A DNA stretch of 64,000 bases from CAZTJA01 sp964613745 (GCA_964613745.1 CAZTJA010000005.1:1-64000), one strand, 5' to 3'; numbered from the stretch's first letter, positions 41,938 to 51,768 are shown. The notes: generated by a model from the letters alone, not told the origin. Made by a program: numbers and translations.

Positions 41938-42273
41938 ATGAGCAATCTGGATTCCAATATCCGCAAGATAATTACCGTCGCAAAGTATGCCAAAATTTCG
42001 GAGCACACCCCGGGCAAGATAGTAATGAAATTCAGCTTTTCAAATCTGCCCAAAGTCACTGCCTATTTGGGGGATTCCGAATTTTCTCACTTTGTTTATA
42101 CAATGCCCGGAATAAAACGATTTAACGTCAATTCATGGACGAGGAGCCTTGAGATCACATATGACCCCGAAATACTCCCGTTTTCATTATGGGAAGACTT
42201 GGGTAACATCGGCACTGATCCAGCACGAGAAGAACTCGTGATGAATCGAATCAAGTCTGTTCTGGAAACGTAA
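41938..42273 (+). CDS. HMA-like ferredoxin-fold protein without metal-binding cysteines
   Basis: A 111-aa protein. VKFSFSN...YTMPGIKRFNVNSWTRSLEITYDPEILPFSLWEDL resembles the heavy-metal-associated HMA_2 fold, but there is no cysteine at all, so it cannot bind metal by the usual CxxC pair. The N-terminal 30 residues are helical. The ATG at 41938 has GAGG six bases upstream; an ATG four codons earlier would overlap that site. Function unknown. Confidence 0.6.
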   Translation: MSNLDSNIRKIITVAKYAKISEHTPGKIVMKFSFSNLPKVTAYLGDSEFSHFVYTMPGIKRFNVNSWTRSLEITYDPEILPFSLWEDLGNIGTDPAREELVMNRIKSVLET

Positions 42274-42375
42274 TAAATTCCGTTCAATAGAGAAAAGATA
42301 CTGGACTTAATTGAGTTCTGTTGATAAGAGATAGCCGAATTTCGACTTGATCCTTGCAAAGCCAAGAGGCAGTAA

Positions 42376-43263
42376 ATGCAGAAGAATCTTAGATACGGAA
42401 CTCGGAATCTGGTCAGCCTGCACTTGTTTCTTCTCTGTTTCGGTCTCAGCGGACCGGCTTTTGCCTTATGGCTCCCTTGGGCGGGCGACGGTGACAAAGC
42501 TAAAAAAACGATAATCGATGTCTGGGATGCCGTTGCGGCCAAGGACAAGAGAGTGCTGAGGGAATTAGTTTCCGGTAGCGGAGCGTCTGCTTTTATTGAC
42601 CAGGAGATTGCTGCGGCAAGGCAATTTCGAATCAAGAGTTATGAATGTGATCGAATCAACGTGAAAATTGATGCCGTTCAGGGGAAGTATGCTTTCGTAG
42701 AATACGACAAGCGAGTCACGGAGGAAACCGGTCAATCCAGATCAATGAGAATGCTTTCGGTTTTGGAAAAAGTAAACGGCGATTGGAAACTGTTAATTAA
42801 TCCCGCAACTACTCAGAAACTTGATGCAAAGAGTAAAGAAGAATTGTTAAAGCCTCCAATTATTTCCAATAATGAACAAGCCGACTTTGAACCTAAGGAA
42901 AAATCTTTTAAAACTCAGAATCAAAGCACTGCGGGCAAGTCGGTTCCGGAAAAGAACACCCGAACGGAAAGCCTCCAAAAGGAAGTATATAACTCAAACG
43001 GCGTGACGGTATCAGTGGGACCAAATCCTGTAGCCACACCTGAAGCTCTATATTCAAACAACCAGAATAGCGGTCCACAAGGTACTGGTCTTAAAACAAT
43101 GGAAAAAACTGACGGGCAGCAAGTTTCAATTGATCATCAATCAAAGCTCCCGCAACTTGACGAATCAGCGGCAAAAAGTGCTGCGGCCGGTTCTCGTGAG
43201 GTTTACAACCAAAATGGAGTGACGGTAACCGTTTCGCCTCCCACCGGCAATGTGATAAGATGA
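42376..43263 (+). CDS. Secreted protein of unknown function with repeated NGVTV motif
   Basis: A 295-aa exported protein with a signal peptide (cleavage probably after AFA, residue 30). Residues 40-145 (TIIDVWDAVAAKDKRVLRELVS ... SVLEKVNGDWKLLIN) look like an NTF2-like or lumazine-binding-type domain. The rest is low-complexity, but two copies of EVYNxNGVTVxVxP (203-216 and 275-288) stand out. Function unknown. It precedes the tandem HIT genes with an 80-bp gap. Confidence 0.68.
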   Translation: MQKNLRYGTRNLVSLHLFLLCFGLSGPAFALWLPWAGDGDKAKKTIIDVWDAVAAKDKRVLRELVSGSGASAFIDQEIAAARQFRIKSYECDRINVKIDAVQGKYAFVEYDKRVTEETGQSRSMRMLSVLEKVNGDWKLLINPATTQKLDAKSKEELLKPPIISNNEQADFEPKEKSFKTQNQSTAGKSVPEKNTRTESLQKEVYNSNGVTVSVGPNPVATPEALYSNNQNSGPQGTGLKTMEKTDGQQVSIDHQSKLPQLDESAAKSAAAGSREVYNQNGVTVTVSPPTGNVIR

Positions 43264-43343
43264 AGAATGTTCGTGTAAATCGAATTATTGTAGTTTCCAA
43301 GAATTGATCGAGACATTCCGGTTGTCTATATGCATAAATTCGG

Positions 43344-43685
43344 ATGAAGTTCATGCATGAACCTGATTGTATTTTTTGCGAGATAGTTGCGGGCAAACGA
43401 TCCGCGGACATTGTTTATCAAGACCCTGAAATTGTTGCTTTCAAAGATGCAAAACCGGCTGCGCCGATCCATATTCTCATTGTCCCGAGAAAACATATAG
43501 CAACCCTGAACGACATTTCGCCGGACGACAATATTTTGGCTGCAGTTGGTAGAGCGGCACAGAAGATCGCCTTGGATTGCGGAGTTGCGCAAAAAGGGTA
43601 CAGATTATTTATCAATGTGAACAAAGGTGGTGGGCAGGTTGTTTTTCATCTTCATGTCCATCTCATTTCAAAAGCAATTGATTAG
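43344..43685 (+). CDS. HINT-type HIT family protein
   Basis: A 113-aa histidine-triad nucleotide hydrolase of the HINT branch, acting on nucleoside phosphoramidates or Ap4A-type molecules. It has CIFCEIVAGKRSADIVYQDPEIVAFKD, PIHILIVPRKHIATLND and the triad GGGQVVFHLHVHLIS. It is followed 76 bp later by a close paralogue. Confidence 0.95.
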   Translation: MKFMHEPDCIFCEIVAGKRSADIVYQDPEIVAFKDAKPAAPIHILIVPRKHIATLNDISPDDNILAAVGRAAQKIALDCGVAQKGYRLFINVNKGGGQVVFHLHVHLISKAID

Positions 43686-43761
43686 TATTGAATCCGATGT
43701 TCCATCCATCGACTTGTTCTCTATGCATGTCGCATTCACAACAAATTGAGTCTGGTGAATT

Positions 43762-44175
43762 ATGCATGACTGTGTTTTTTGCAAAATCATAAGAGGGGAA
43801 CTGCCTGCCAAGAAGGTTTATGAAGACGCTCTAACACTAGCCTTTTGGGACGCCAATCCCACTTCACCCATTCATATTCTGATCGTCCCCAAAATTCACA
43901 TCCCGACTTTGAATGATGTACCCGAGGATGAAGCACTTTTGAGCCACATGGGGTTAGTGGCCAAGAAGATAGCTCGCCAACTTAAAGTAGATCAGTATGG
44001 GTATCGTTTTTTTATCAATGTGAACAAAGGCGGTGGTCAGGTCGTTTTTCACCTACATGCACATCTGATCTCCGGCAATGATTTCGGTCAGTTGATCATT
44101 AAGGTAGCGATTACGGCAGCAATATTGTGGAGAAAGTTGATTTCTGTATTCAGTAGATCGAACGATGTGAAATAA
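43762..44175 (+). CDS. HINT-type HIT protein with C-terminal hydrophobic tail
   Basis: A 137-aa paralogue of the preceding gene, sharing CVFCKIIRGELPAKKVYED, PIHILIVPKIHIPTLND and the triad GGGQVVFHLHAHLIS. After the catalytic core it carries an extra 30 residues (FGQLIIKVAITAAILWRKLISVFSRS) that are hydrophobic then basic, so it could be membrane-associated. It converges on the MATE gene with only 2 bp between stops. Confidence 0.93.
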   Translation: MHDCVFCKIIRGELPAKKVYEDALTLAFWDANPTSPIHILIVPKIHIPTLNDVPEDEALLSHMGLVAKKIARQLKVDQYGYRFFINVNKGGGQVVFHLHAHLISGNDFGQLIIKVAITAAILWRKLISVFSRSNDVK

Positions 44176-44177
44176 GC

Positions 44178-45620
44178 CTAGTCTTGATCTTTTACATTTT
44201 GGGGCGGCTGAGCAGGCGGTTGAATGCAAGCTTCCCAGAACATCGTTTTAGTTTTCTTATCAATTGACGCGGTCAGCCATTCATTCCCTGAGAATCTCCA
44301 TGCAAGAAGTCCGCACATCAAGATCATGGAAAAAGTCATTGACCACCAAATACCCGAAGCATTTGACTCGAAAAAGTGAAGAACCGCTAAAATCATCGGA
44401 ATACGGATCAACCACATTCCCGTGAAGATGATTCGCATTGTGGCTAGAGTGTCACCCGCCCCTTGAAGAGCACCTGCCAATGTAATCCCAACAGCCATGA
44501 ACGGTACGCCTATCATATTTACTCGAAGATACCGCGTCATCTCCTCTAAGACAGCGGCATCTTGGGTCAAGTATCGAGAAATAATGGGCGCCGTAGAAAA
44601 AATGATCACTGCAGGCAAAAGCACAATGGCAAAACACATGAACGAAGTAGCTTTTGCCCCTTGCCGTGCTCCTTCGACATCTTGAGACCCGAGGCGGTTG
44701 CCGGTGAGAACCGCAGAAGCCATGTTGAGCGCGAATACCGGCAGAAAAATTATGGCTTCGATTCTCAATCCCGCGGTCATTGCAGCCAATGCCGTGATTT
44801 CGCCGCCCTGGAGTTGAGCTACGAGAAAATAGACAACCAAAGTTCCCGCATTCCAGGCAGTCTGTTGAAGCGCGCTCGGGACCCCAAGTCTAGCTAGATT
44901 TTTCAAACATAAAGGCCGCAGATTCAAAAGATTCGATAGTCTCACCTTTTCCGGACCCGACATTACGTATGCCAGGTTGAGGACCATGCCGAGAGTGGTG
45001 GCAACGGCAGTCGCAATAGCTATTCCAATGTACCCGAGTTTCGGGATGGGTCCCCAACCGAATCCAAGTGCCAAGTCCAAGACAATGTTAACAAGCGCTG
45101 CAATAAGGCTGTTGAACATAGCCAATTTTATACGACCCGATGATCTGAGAATTCCGCTGGAAATTATCATGAGATACGTCGGCACGAGAACCAGAGAAAA
45201 AACCTGAAGGAATTGACGTGCTATGTTTTGGATTTCCTCGGGCATGCCCGCTGCCTTAACTATTTCCACCGGATACAATTGCGCAAGGATGGTCAACAGA
45301 CCTGAAACGGCAGCACCCATTACAAGGGAATTTCCGGAGATGTTTGCGACCCCTTCAGACGACTTAGCCCCATAAGCCTGAGAAATCATCGAAACAGTAC
45401 CTACCGTGATGCCGTTAGCCAGGATCATGAGTGTCCAATAGAGCTGGCTGACGTATCCGATTGCCGCTAAAATCTTTGTCCCGAGTAAACCCGCTACATA
45501 AACATCGGCGATCCCGATAGAGAACTGAAAAAACATAATCATGATCATCGGCCAACCCATCGACCATGATTCTTTCAAAAAACGGCGCATTTCGGGGTTT
45601 TTGAAGTGAATTAGCGGCAT
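44178..45620 (-). CDS. MATE-family multidrug/metabolite exporter
   Basis: A 480-aa, twelve-helix antiporter. N- and C-terminal bundles are visible, with the MATE-typical PMIMIMFFQFSIGIADVYVAGLLGT and ALQGAGDTLATMRIIFTGMWLIRIPMI. It likely exports drugs or metabolites with Na+ or H+. The substrate is unknown. It is a single gene. Confidence 0.93.
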   Translation of the reverse strand: MPLIHFKNPEMRRFLKESWSMGWPMIMIMFFQFSIGIADVYVAGLLGTKILAAIGYVSQLYWTLMILANGITVGTVSMISQAYGAKSSEGVANISGNSLVMGAAVSGLLTILAQLYPVEIVKAAGMPEEIQNIARQFLQVFSLVLVPTYLMIISSGILRSSGRIKLAMFNSLIAALVNIVLDLALGFGWGPIPKLGYIGIAIATAVATTLGMVLNLAYVMSGPEKVRLSNLLNLRPLCLKNLARLGVPSALQQTAWNAGTLVVYFLVAQLQGGEITALAAMTAGLRIEAIIFLPVFALNMASAVLTGNRLGSQDVEGARQGAKATSFMCFAIVLLPAVIIFSTAPIISRYLTQDAAVLEEMTRYLRVNMIGVPFMAVGITLAGALQGAGDTLATMRIIFTGMWLIRIPMILAVLHFFESNASGIWWSMTFSMILMCGLLAWRFSGNEWLTASIDKKTKTMFWEACIQPPAQPPQNVKDQD

Positions 45621-45866
45621 TCAGAAAAGCATCTCCCCAGAGTTTCGGCTGCATCAATTAACAGGACAACGAACAGTGAAAATGCACCTGCTGAAGGAGG
45701 GAACCAAATCAGCTATATCACATTGATCTGATCATGCACAAAAACTCTCCATTTTTTCGATACCGTCGTGTCACTTGAATTTTTTTTTTGCGGGCCATAT
45801 ATTCTCCTGTGGTCTCAAAAGACCCCTTTTTTTGCGCGCTGCCAAAAACCTTTTCAAGCAGGTCAC

Positions 45867-48800
45867 ATGCCCAAGAGAACAGACATTAAATCGATTCTGC
45901 TTATCGGCTCAGGTCCCATTATAATAGGACAGGCCTGCGAATTCGATTATTCCGGTACTCAAGCTCTCAAAGCTCTCAAAGAAGAGGGTTATCGTGTCAT
46001 TCTAGTAAACTCGAATCCGGCAACCATTATGACTGACCCCGAATTCGCAGACGCCACCTATATAGAGCCAATCAGGGGAGACATACTGGCTCGTATCATA
46101 GAAAAAGAAAGACCTGATGCCTTGCTGCCTACTTTGGGAGGCCAAACGGCTCTCAATAAAGCAGTGGAACTTCACAAAATGGGAGTTCTGGACAAGTTTA
46201 ATGTTGAACTTATAGGAGCCGGGATTGAGGCGATTAACAAGGCCGAAGATCGGGATCTCTTCAAGACGGCAATGCGCAACATCGGTTTGGATCTTCCCAA
46301 GAGCGGGAATGCGGAAACTATAGAAGAAGCTTGGGATATAGCCCGTCAGTTGGGTTTTCCTAACGTCATTAGACCTTCGTTTACCCTTGGCGGAACGGGA
46401 GGCAGTATTGCCTTTACTGAGGAACGTTTTGAAGAACTTGCAAAGTGGGGCTTAGACCTCTCCCCCGTAAACAGAATACTTATCGAAGAATCATGTCTGG
46501 GATGGAAAGAGTTTGAATTAGAGGTTATGCGCGATGGAGCTGATAACGTCGTAATCATATGTTCAATCGAAAATCTGGATCCAATGGGCGTGCATACTGG
46601 CGATTCGATCACGGTCGCTCCGGCTCAAACATTGACGGACAAAGAGTATCAAATACTTCGCGATCAGTCCGTAGCGATAATAAGAGAAATTGGAGTAAAT
46701 ACCGGCGGCTCAAACATTCAGTTTGCAGTGAATCCCCGAAACGGTCGAGTTGTAGTCATTGAAATGAATCCTCGGGTGAGCCGTTCCAGTGCACTGGCAT
46801 CGAAGGCTACGGGTTTTCCAATTGCCAAGATCGCTGCCAAGCTTGCCATAGGGTATACTCTCGACGAATTAGCTAATGACATTACTCTCAAAACTCCAGC
46901 TTCCTTTGAACCCACAATCGATTATGTCGTCACAAAAATCCCACGGTTTACATTCGAAAAATTTCCATGTGCAGATAATACCCTTACTACTCAGATGAAG
47001 TCCGTCGGTGAGGTAATGGCGATCGGTAGAACATTTAAGGAGTCTCTGCAAAAAGCAATCCGGTCCCTCGAAATAGATGTTTACGGTCTCAATGCCAGAC
47101 TTGCCTCCGATATTGATAGGCAAGAATTATTGTCACGCATTGCAAAACCCACCCCCGAGCGTCTTTGGTATGTTGCTGACGGACTTAGAGCAGGGCTCAC
47201 CATAGACGAAATCTATCGGGCTTCCGCCATTGATCCATGGTTCCTGGGCCAAATTAAACAAATTGTAGATATGGAAGAGGAAATCCGAAATCCTGATTTT
47301 CTCAATGGATCAGACACTGAATTTAAGCTTCATCACCTTAAGAGCATGGGATTTTCTGATAATCACATTGCAAACCTCACATCACTGTCTGAATCAGAAG
47401 TTCGGAATCTGAGGCATAAACTTGGAGTAAGGCCGGTCTTTAAGCGAGTTGATACCTGTGCAGCGGAATTTGAAGCACACACGCCGTATTTATATTCGTC
47501 CTATGAGGACGAAGACGAAGCTGATGTGACTACTCGTAAGAAGATAATGATATTAGGCGGAGGTCCAAACAGAATAGGGCAGGGCATTGAATTTGATTAT
47601 TGCTGTGTTCATGGTGCTTTCGCTCTGAAGGAAGATGGTTTCGAGACGATCATGGTTAATTGTAATCCGGAGACGGTCAGCACCGATTATGACACTTCGG
47701 ACCGCCTCTACTTTGAGCCATTGACGCTTGAAGATGTGCTCGAGATTGTCGAACGAGAAAAACCTGACGGAGTAATAGTCCAATTCGGTGGTCAAACACC
47801 TTTGAAGCTCGCCGTACCGCTTTCCAAAAGTGGAGTACCGATAATTGGTACATCCCCGGATGCAATCGACAGAGCTGAAGACCGAAAACGATTTAAGGAA
47901 ATGCTATCCAAATTGGGTTTAAATCAGCCTCCGAACGATATTGCACACTCTTATTCGGAGGTTATGGAGGTAGCGGGAAGAATAGGGTATCCGCTCGTAG
48001 TTCGGCCCTCTTATGTCTTAGGTGGAAGGGCCATGGAAATTGTACATGCTGAAGACGACCTGAAGAACTACTTACTAAATGTGATCCAAGCTTCACCCGA
48101 GCATCCAATCTTGGTTGACGGTTATCTCACCGGAGCAGTTGAAATAGACGTGGATGCAATTTCGGATGGTGAGCAAGTAGTCATCGGTGGAATTATGGAA
48201 CACATCGAAGAAGCCGGGATTCACTCTGGAGACTCAGCTTGCTCACTACCGCCATACAGCTTAGGTCGATATCATTTGGATGAAATCAGACGAATAACAA
48301 AAATGCTGGCCATGGAATTGGAAGTCAAGGGTCTCATGAATCTCCAACTTGCGTTAAAAGACGGCGAAATTTTTGTGCTTGAGGTCAACCCGAGGGCATC
48401 TCGAACGGTTCCGTTCGTCTCCAAAGCCATTGGTGTTCCGCTGGCCAAAATGGCTGCACGGGTCATGGCCGGTAAGACCTTAAAGGAACTCGGTTTTACT
48501 AAGGAGGTCCAGCCCCATCACGTTAGCGTAAAAGAAGCGGTTTTCCCTTTTATTAAGTTTCAGGGAGTAGACGTGGTGTTGGGCCCTGAAATGAAATCTA
48601 CCGGGGAAGTCATGGGTATCGACATGGAGTTCGGTCCCGCATTTTTAAAATCACAATACAGCACAGACTTTCCGCTTCCCCAAGGCGGCAAGGTGTTTCT
48701 GAGTGTTGCCGGACGTGACAAGAGAAATGCGGTAATTGTTGCTCGTAGGCTTCAGAAATGCGGATTTAGTTTCGTGTGCACTGAAGGGACCGCCGCAGCA

Positions 48801-49094
48801 TTGGAGTCGTCGGGGATCCCATCTGAACGAGTAGGAAAGCTTCATGAAGGGAACGAGAGTGGGCATGTGATTGATTTGATCAACAAAGGTGAAATAGTTC
48901 TCTTAATCAATACGGCACTGGACAAAGAATCTTTTCGGGATTCCTATCACATCAGAATTGCGGCTCTGAATCATAATGTCGCTTACTTCACAACGCTTGC
49001 CGGAGCAAATGCCTTGTCATTGGGTTATCGCTCATTGTGCCGCGGTGATACATTCAGAATTATGTCAATGCAGGAATACCATGGAATGAATTAG
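45867..49094 (+). CDS. carB: Carbamoyl-phosphate synthase, large subunit
   Basis: Makes carbamoyl phosphate from bicarbonate, ammonia and two ATP for pyrimidines and arginine. The 1075-aa protein has two ATP-grasp halves: the carboxyphosphate half starts KSILLIGSGPIIIGQACEFDYSGTQALKAL, and the carbamate half KKIMILGGGPNRIGQGIEFDYCCVHGAFAL near residue 555. A C-terminal methylglyoxal-synthase-like regulatory domain begins KVFLSVAGRDKRNA. The start MPKRTDIKS is standard; a 33-residue upstream extension is not conserved. carA is not in the window. A strong terminator follows. Confidence 0.98.
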   Translation: MPKRTDIKSILLIGSGPIIIGQACEFDYSGTQALKALKEEGYRVILVNSNPATIMTDPEFADATYIEPIRGDILARIIEKERPDALLPTLGGQTALNKAVELHKMGVLDKFNVELIGAGIEAINKAEDRDLFKTAMRNIGLDLPKSGNAETIEEAWDIARQLGFPNVIRPSFTLGGTGGSIAFTEERFEELAKWGLDLSPVNRILIEESCLGWKEFELEVMRDGADNVVIICSIENLDPMGVHTGDSITVAPAQTLTDKEYQILRDQSVAIIREIGVNTGGSNIQFAVNPRNGRVVVIEMNPRVSRSSALASKATGFPIAKIAAKLAIGYTLDELANDITLKTPASFEPTIDYVVTKIPRFTFEKFPCADNTLTTQMKSVGEVMAIGRTFKESLQKAIRSLEIDVYGLNARLASDIDRQELLSRIAKPTPERLWYVADGLRAGLTIDEIYRASAIDPWFLGQIKQIVDMEEEIRNPDFLNGSDTEFKLHHLKSMGFSDNHIANLTSLSESEVRNLRHKLGVRPVFKRVDTCAAEFEAHTPYLYSSYEDEDEADVTTRKKIMILGGGPNRIGQGIEFDYCCVHGAFALKEDGFETIMVNCNPETVSTDYDTSDRLYFEPLTLEDVLEIVEREKPDGVIVQFGGQTPLKLAVPLSKSGVPIIGTSPDAIDRAEDRKRFKEMLSKLGLNQPPNDIAHSYSEVMEVAGRIGYPLVVRPSYVLGGRAMEIVHAEDDLKNYLLNVIQASPEHPILVDGYLTGAVEIDVDAISDGEQVVIGGIMEHIEEAGIHSGDSACSLPPYSLGRYHLDEIRRITKMLAMELEVKGLMNLQLALKDGEIFVLEVNPRASRTVPFVSKAIGVPLAKMAARVMAGKTLKELGFTKEVQPHHVSVKEAVFPFIKFQGVDVVLGPEMKSTGEVMGIDMEFGPAFLKSQYSTDFPLPQGGKVFLSVAGRDKRNAVIVARRLQKCGFSFVCTEGTAAALESSGIPSERVGKLHEGNESGHVIDLINKGEIVLLINTALDKESFRDSYHIRIAALNHNVAYFTTLAGANALSLGYRSLCRGDTFRIMSMQEYHGMN

Positions 49095-49115
49095 ATCTTT
49101 CATGGCTGCTAAAAG

Positions 49116-49144
49116 AAAAACCCGAATCATTGATTCGGGTTTTT
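49116..49144. terminator. Bidirectional intrinsic terminator after carB
   Basis: AAAAACCCGAATCA (49116-49129) and TGATTCGGGTTTTT (49131-49144) form a long perfect stem with A-run and T-run at the base, so it works for carB and for the convergent DUF1328 gene. Confidence 0.92.
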
Positions 49145-49179
49145 CTTTGGTCTGAAGGAGAACAAGATGGTTATGGGTT

Positions 49180-49344
49180 TCACACAACGGGTCTACGCCC
49201 GAAAATGAGTGACACTATGAAGAGTATCAGGAAAACGAAGAACAATATCTTGGCTATTCCTGCTGCGGTTCCGGCGATGCCTGCAAAACCGAGCACGCCG
49301 GCTACCAACGCTATGATTAGAAAAACTATAGCCCAATACAGCAT
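49180..49344 (-). CDS. DUF1328-family (YtjA-like) membrane mini-protein
   Basis: A 54-aa protein with two membrane helices (MLYWAIVFLIIALVAGVLGFAGIAGTAAGIAKILFFVFLILFIVSLI) and a short positive tail (FGRRPVV), the DUF1328/YtjA pattern. In other bacteria such genes respond to stress; their role is unknown. The ATG at 49344 has GGAGGT six bases upstream; a nine-codon longer reading would run through that site. Confidence 0.88.
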   Translation of the reverse strand: MLYWAIVFLIIALVAGVLGFAGIAGTAAGIAKILFFVFLILFIVSLIFGRRPVV

Positions 49345-49566
49345 CACATTACCTCCGTTGCTAGTTGCCATGGGCTAAGCATGAAGCGTGCCAACCTAAT
49401 GATTGCATCTACCTGCAGAATATCAGTGTTTACAAGGACTTATTAGATGCTATCTAATATTCTTAAAAGCATCAATCAATACCGACCCAAGTAAGGGTAG
49501 AAAAAACTCAGACGTTTTAACCAGGTGGAATAAAAGTCCAGCGGTCCAAAAAGCATAATTTAACTA

Positions 49567-50424
49567 CTACCGTTGTTCATTTTTCAGCTCAAAAACAATA
49601 TTTGATAACTCTCCGAATTCCTTGACGGACAGGCTTTCGCCTCTGCGGGAAAGGTCCAGGTTCATACGGTCTGCAGCCGTTTCAATAACGGACAAATCCG
49701 AGCCGATTCGCGCGTCTTTGAAGGAGTTTTTCAGCGTTTTCCTTCGGCCTGCAAAAGCTCCTTTCACCAACTGGATGAGGGTTGCCTTATCCTGAACTGG
49801 AAAGCGAAATTCTTCTGAAAATTCCATTCTCACGAGAGTGGAGGTTACTTCCGGAATCGGATAAAAAGCCGTCCGAGGAATATCGAACAACAGATTGACC
49901 TGAGCTGCAATCCCCAGTAAGACAGACAAAATCCCGTAATCCTTTGTGTTTGGTTTAGCTATGAGCCGCTTTGCTACTTCTTTCTGTAATAAAATCGTTA
50001 GAGATGAAAATAAATGACTGTGCTCAAAGAAACGGAAAATGAGGCGGCTCGAGATATTGTAGGGAAGGTTGGCTATAACCCGGAGCTTTCCGCAGGATGT
50101 GGCTAGGCTTCCGAAGTCGAACTTGAGTGCATCAGCGTGTATAGGATGTACTTTCAAAGAACCGGCAAATTTCTCCTGCAACAATCGGAAAAAACCGGAA
50201 TCGATTTCCAACGCCCAGATTTCGGCGCCAAGATCAGCCATTCGATTGGTTAGCACACCCAGACCTGCGCCTATCTCAACTATACTGTCTCCAGGGACTA
50301 TGTCTGCCGCTTTTACGATTTTTTCGAGATAATGTTTGTTAACGAGAAGATTTTGACCCATCCATTTTTTCGGGGATAAGCCATGTTCATCAAAAACTCT
50401 TTTAATATCTGATGTTTTTTCCAT
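49567..50424 (-). CDS. rsmA: 16S rRNA (A1518/A1519) dimethyltransferase
   Basis: Dimethylates two adenosines near the 3' end of 16S rRNA (ksgA). The 285-aa protein has the signature LSPKKWMGQNLL(V)NKHYLEKI, SAM motif VEIGAGLGVLTNRM, acidic ALEIDSGF, and the catalytic NLPYNISS. It is 12 bp after the bioF-like gene on the same strand. Confidence 0.97.
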   Translation of the reverse strand: MEKTSDIKRVFDEHGLSPKKWMGQNLLVNKHYLEKIVKAADIVPGDSIVEIGAGLGVLTNRMADLGAEIWALEIDSGFFRLLQEKFAGSLKVHPIHADALKFDFGSLATSCGKLRVIANLPYNISSRLIFRFFEHSHLFSSLTILLQKEVAKRLIAKPNTKDYGILSVLLGIAAQVNLLFDIPRTAFYPIPEVTSTLVRMEFSEEFRFPVQDKATLIQLVKGAFAGRRKTLKNSFKDARIGSDLSVIETAADRMNLDLSRRGESLSVKEFGELSNIVFELKNEQR

Positions 50425-50436
50425 ACAGTCTTTGAT

Positions 50437-51768
50437 TTAGCTCTTGCCGGGAGAACTGCTTGAGCCGCACACGGAATTGAGAGAAGCCTCCAGTATTCGT
50501 GTCGCGTCATGCAAATCGTCGGAAGTATGTTCACTTGTAAGCGTGAATCGAATTCGAGCCGCCCCTTCAGGAACAGTTGGGTACCTTATCCCGTGCGCGA
50601 ACACGCCAAGTTCAAGGCAGAGCGAACTGACCTTCATAGTATCGGCGGAGCCTCCAATTCGTACAGGTACTATGTGACTTTTCTTATCGACCTTGATATT
50701 ACGCGCACGAAGGGATTTGTGAAAGGCTTCAACATTGTTTCTCAATTTCGAGCGCCGCTCTTCACCTTCATCGGAAGCAATGATTTGCAACGCTTTGAGC
50801 GCTCCACCGGCTATGGCCGGGGAAGCTGCAGTGGTATAGATTAAAGATCTCGCCTTATTCGTTAAGATTTCCACTAGCTCTTTTGAACCCGCAACATAAG
50901 CCCCGCTCACGCCCGCCGCTTTACCCAAGGTTCCCATCTGAATGTCAGGTTCGACATTCATTTCTGCGGCAAGGCCCCGGCCGTCCGGACCTAATACCCC
51001 CGTTGCATGGGCTTCGTCCACCATAAGTGCTGCTCCGTAGAGATTGGAAAGGTATCTGATCTCCTCCAGAGGAGCATAATCTCCATCCATGGAGAATACG
51101 GATTCGGTAACCACTAATTTTCTTCTGAATCCCTTTGTTTTGAGTAGTTCCTCAAGCGTATTGAGATCAAGGTGGTCGTATATCTTTGTTTGAGCTCGCG
51201 ATAATCGACATCCGTCTATGATGCTGGCATGATTCAGCTTATCCGATATAATCAAATCCTGTTCACCGCATAACGCGGAAAGGACGCCGAGGTTTGCCTG
51301 GTAACCGCTCACAAAAACCACAGCCGCATCCGTGATTTTCCATCGGGCAATGAAGGTTTCCAGCTCACGATGGGAAACGGTATTTCCGGCTATCAACCTC
51401 GACGCGGTTGATCCCGCTCCATTTAACCGGGCAGCTTCATTCATTGCCTTGATAATTTCAGGATGCCCGGCCAGCCCCAAATAGTTATTAGAGGAAAAAT
51501 TCAAGACTAATCGGTCCGAAACAGATACGAATCGACCGGGTAGTCCGGAAACCGGCGGCATAATTCGATAGAGATTTTTCCTCCTGAGATCTTCCAAGTC
51601 CTCGAGCAGCATGTTCTTTAGAAAGGAAGGCCGGGCATTCGTATGGGCATCATTCACATTCGCATCCTCGATTTGAAATCTGCTCAGATGACTTGGCAAT
51701 CTTATAGTGATAATCTGAGTGTAGTGATCGTGCAATAGACCTCGATCTGAACTCGTGTCGGGTCGCAT
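50437..51768 (-). CDS. bioF: 8-amino-7-oxononanoate synthase family (alpha-oxoamine synthase)
   Basis: PLP-dependent enzyme joining an amino acid (usually alanine) with an acyl-CoA; BioF makes the biotin precursor 8-amino-7-oxononanoate, which fits the biotin-dependent enzymes here. Motifs: NFSSNNYLGLAGHPEI, GAGSTASRLIAGN, SVFSMDGDYAPLEEI, DEAHATGVLGPDGRG and the PLP lysine in QMGTLGKAAGVSGAYVAG. Related serine palmitoyltransferase or glycine C-acetyltransferase is possible. The first 52 residues are not conserved; the start may be the GTG at 51657 or ATG at 51612. No other bio genes are present. Confidence 0.85.
   Translation of the reverse strand: MRPDTSSDRGLLHDHYTQIITIRLPSHLSRFQIEDANVNDAHTNARPSFLKNMLLEDLEDLRRKNLYRIMPPVSGLPGRFVSVSDRLVLNFSSNNYLGLAGHPEIIKAMNEAARLNGAGSTASRLIAGNTVSHRELETFIARWKITDAAVVFVSGYQANLGVLSALCGEQDLIISDKLNHASIIDGCRLSRAQTKIYDHLDLNTLEELLKTKGFRRKLVVTESVFSMDGDYAPLEEIRYLSNLYGAALMVDEAHATGVLGPDGRGLAAEMNVEPDIQMGTLGKAAGVSGAYVAGSKELVEILTNKARSLIYTTAASPAIAGGALKALQIIASDEGEERRSKLRNNVEAFHKSLRARNIKVDKKSHIVPVRIGGSADTMKVSSLCLELGVFAHGIRYPTVPEGAARIRFTLTSEHTSDDLHDATRILEASLNSVCGSSSSPGKS

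Noticed and set aside
45768..45866. 33-residue N-terminal extension of CarB
   Set aside because: The CarB family starts at MPKRTDIKS; the extension is Phe-rich, comes from a poly-T region and has no ribosome binding site.
49130..49378. 82-codon reading on the plus strand after carB
   Set aside because: Starts inside the terminator and lies opposite the DUF1328 gene, which has a good ribosome binding site.
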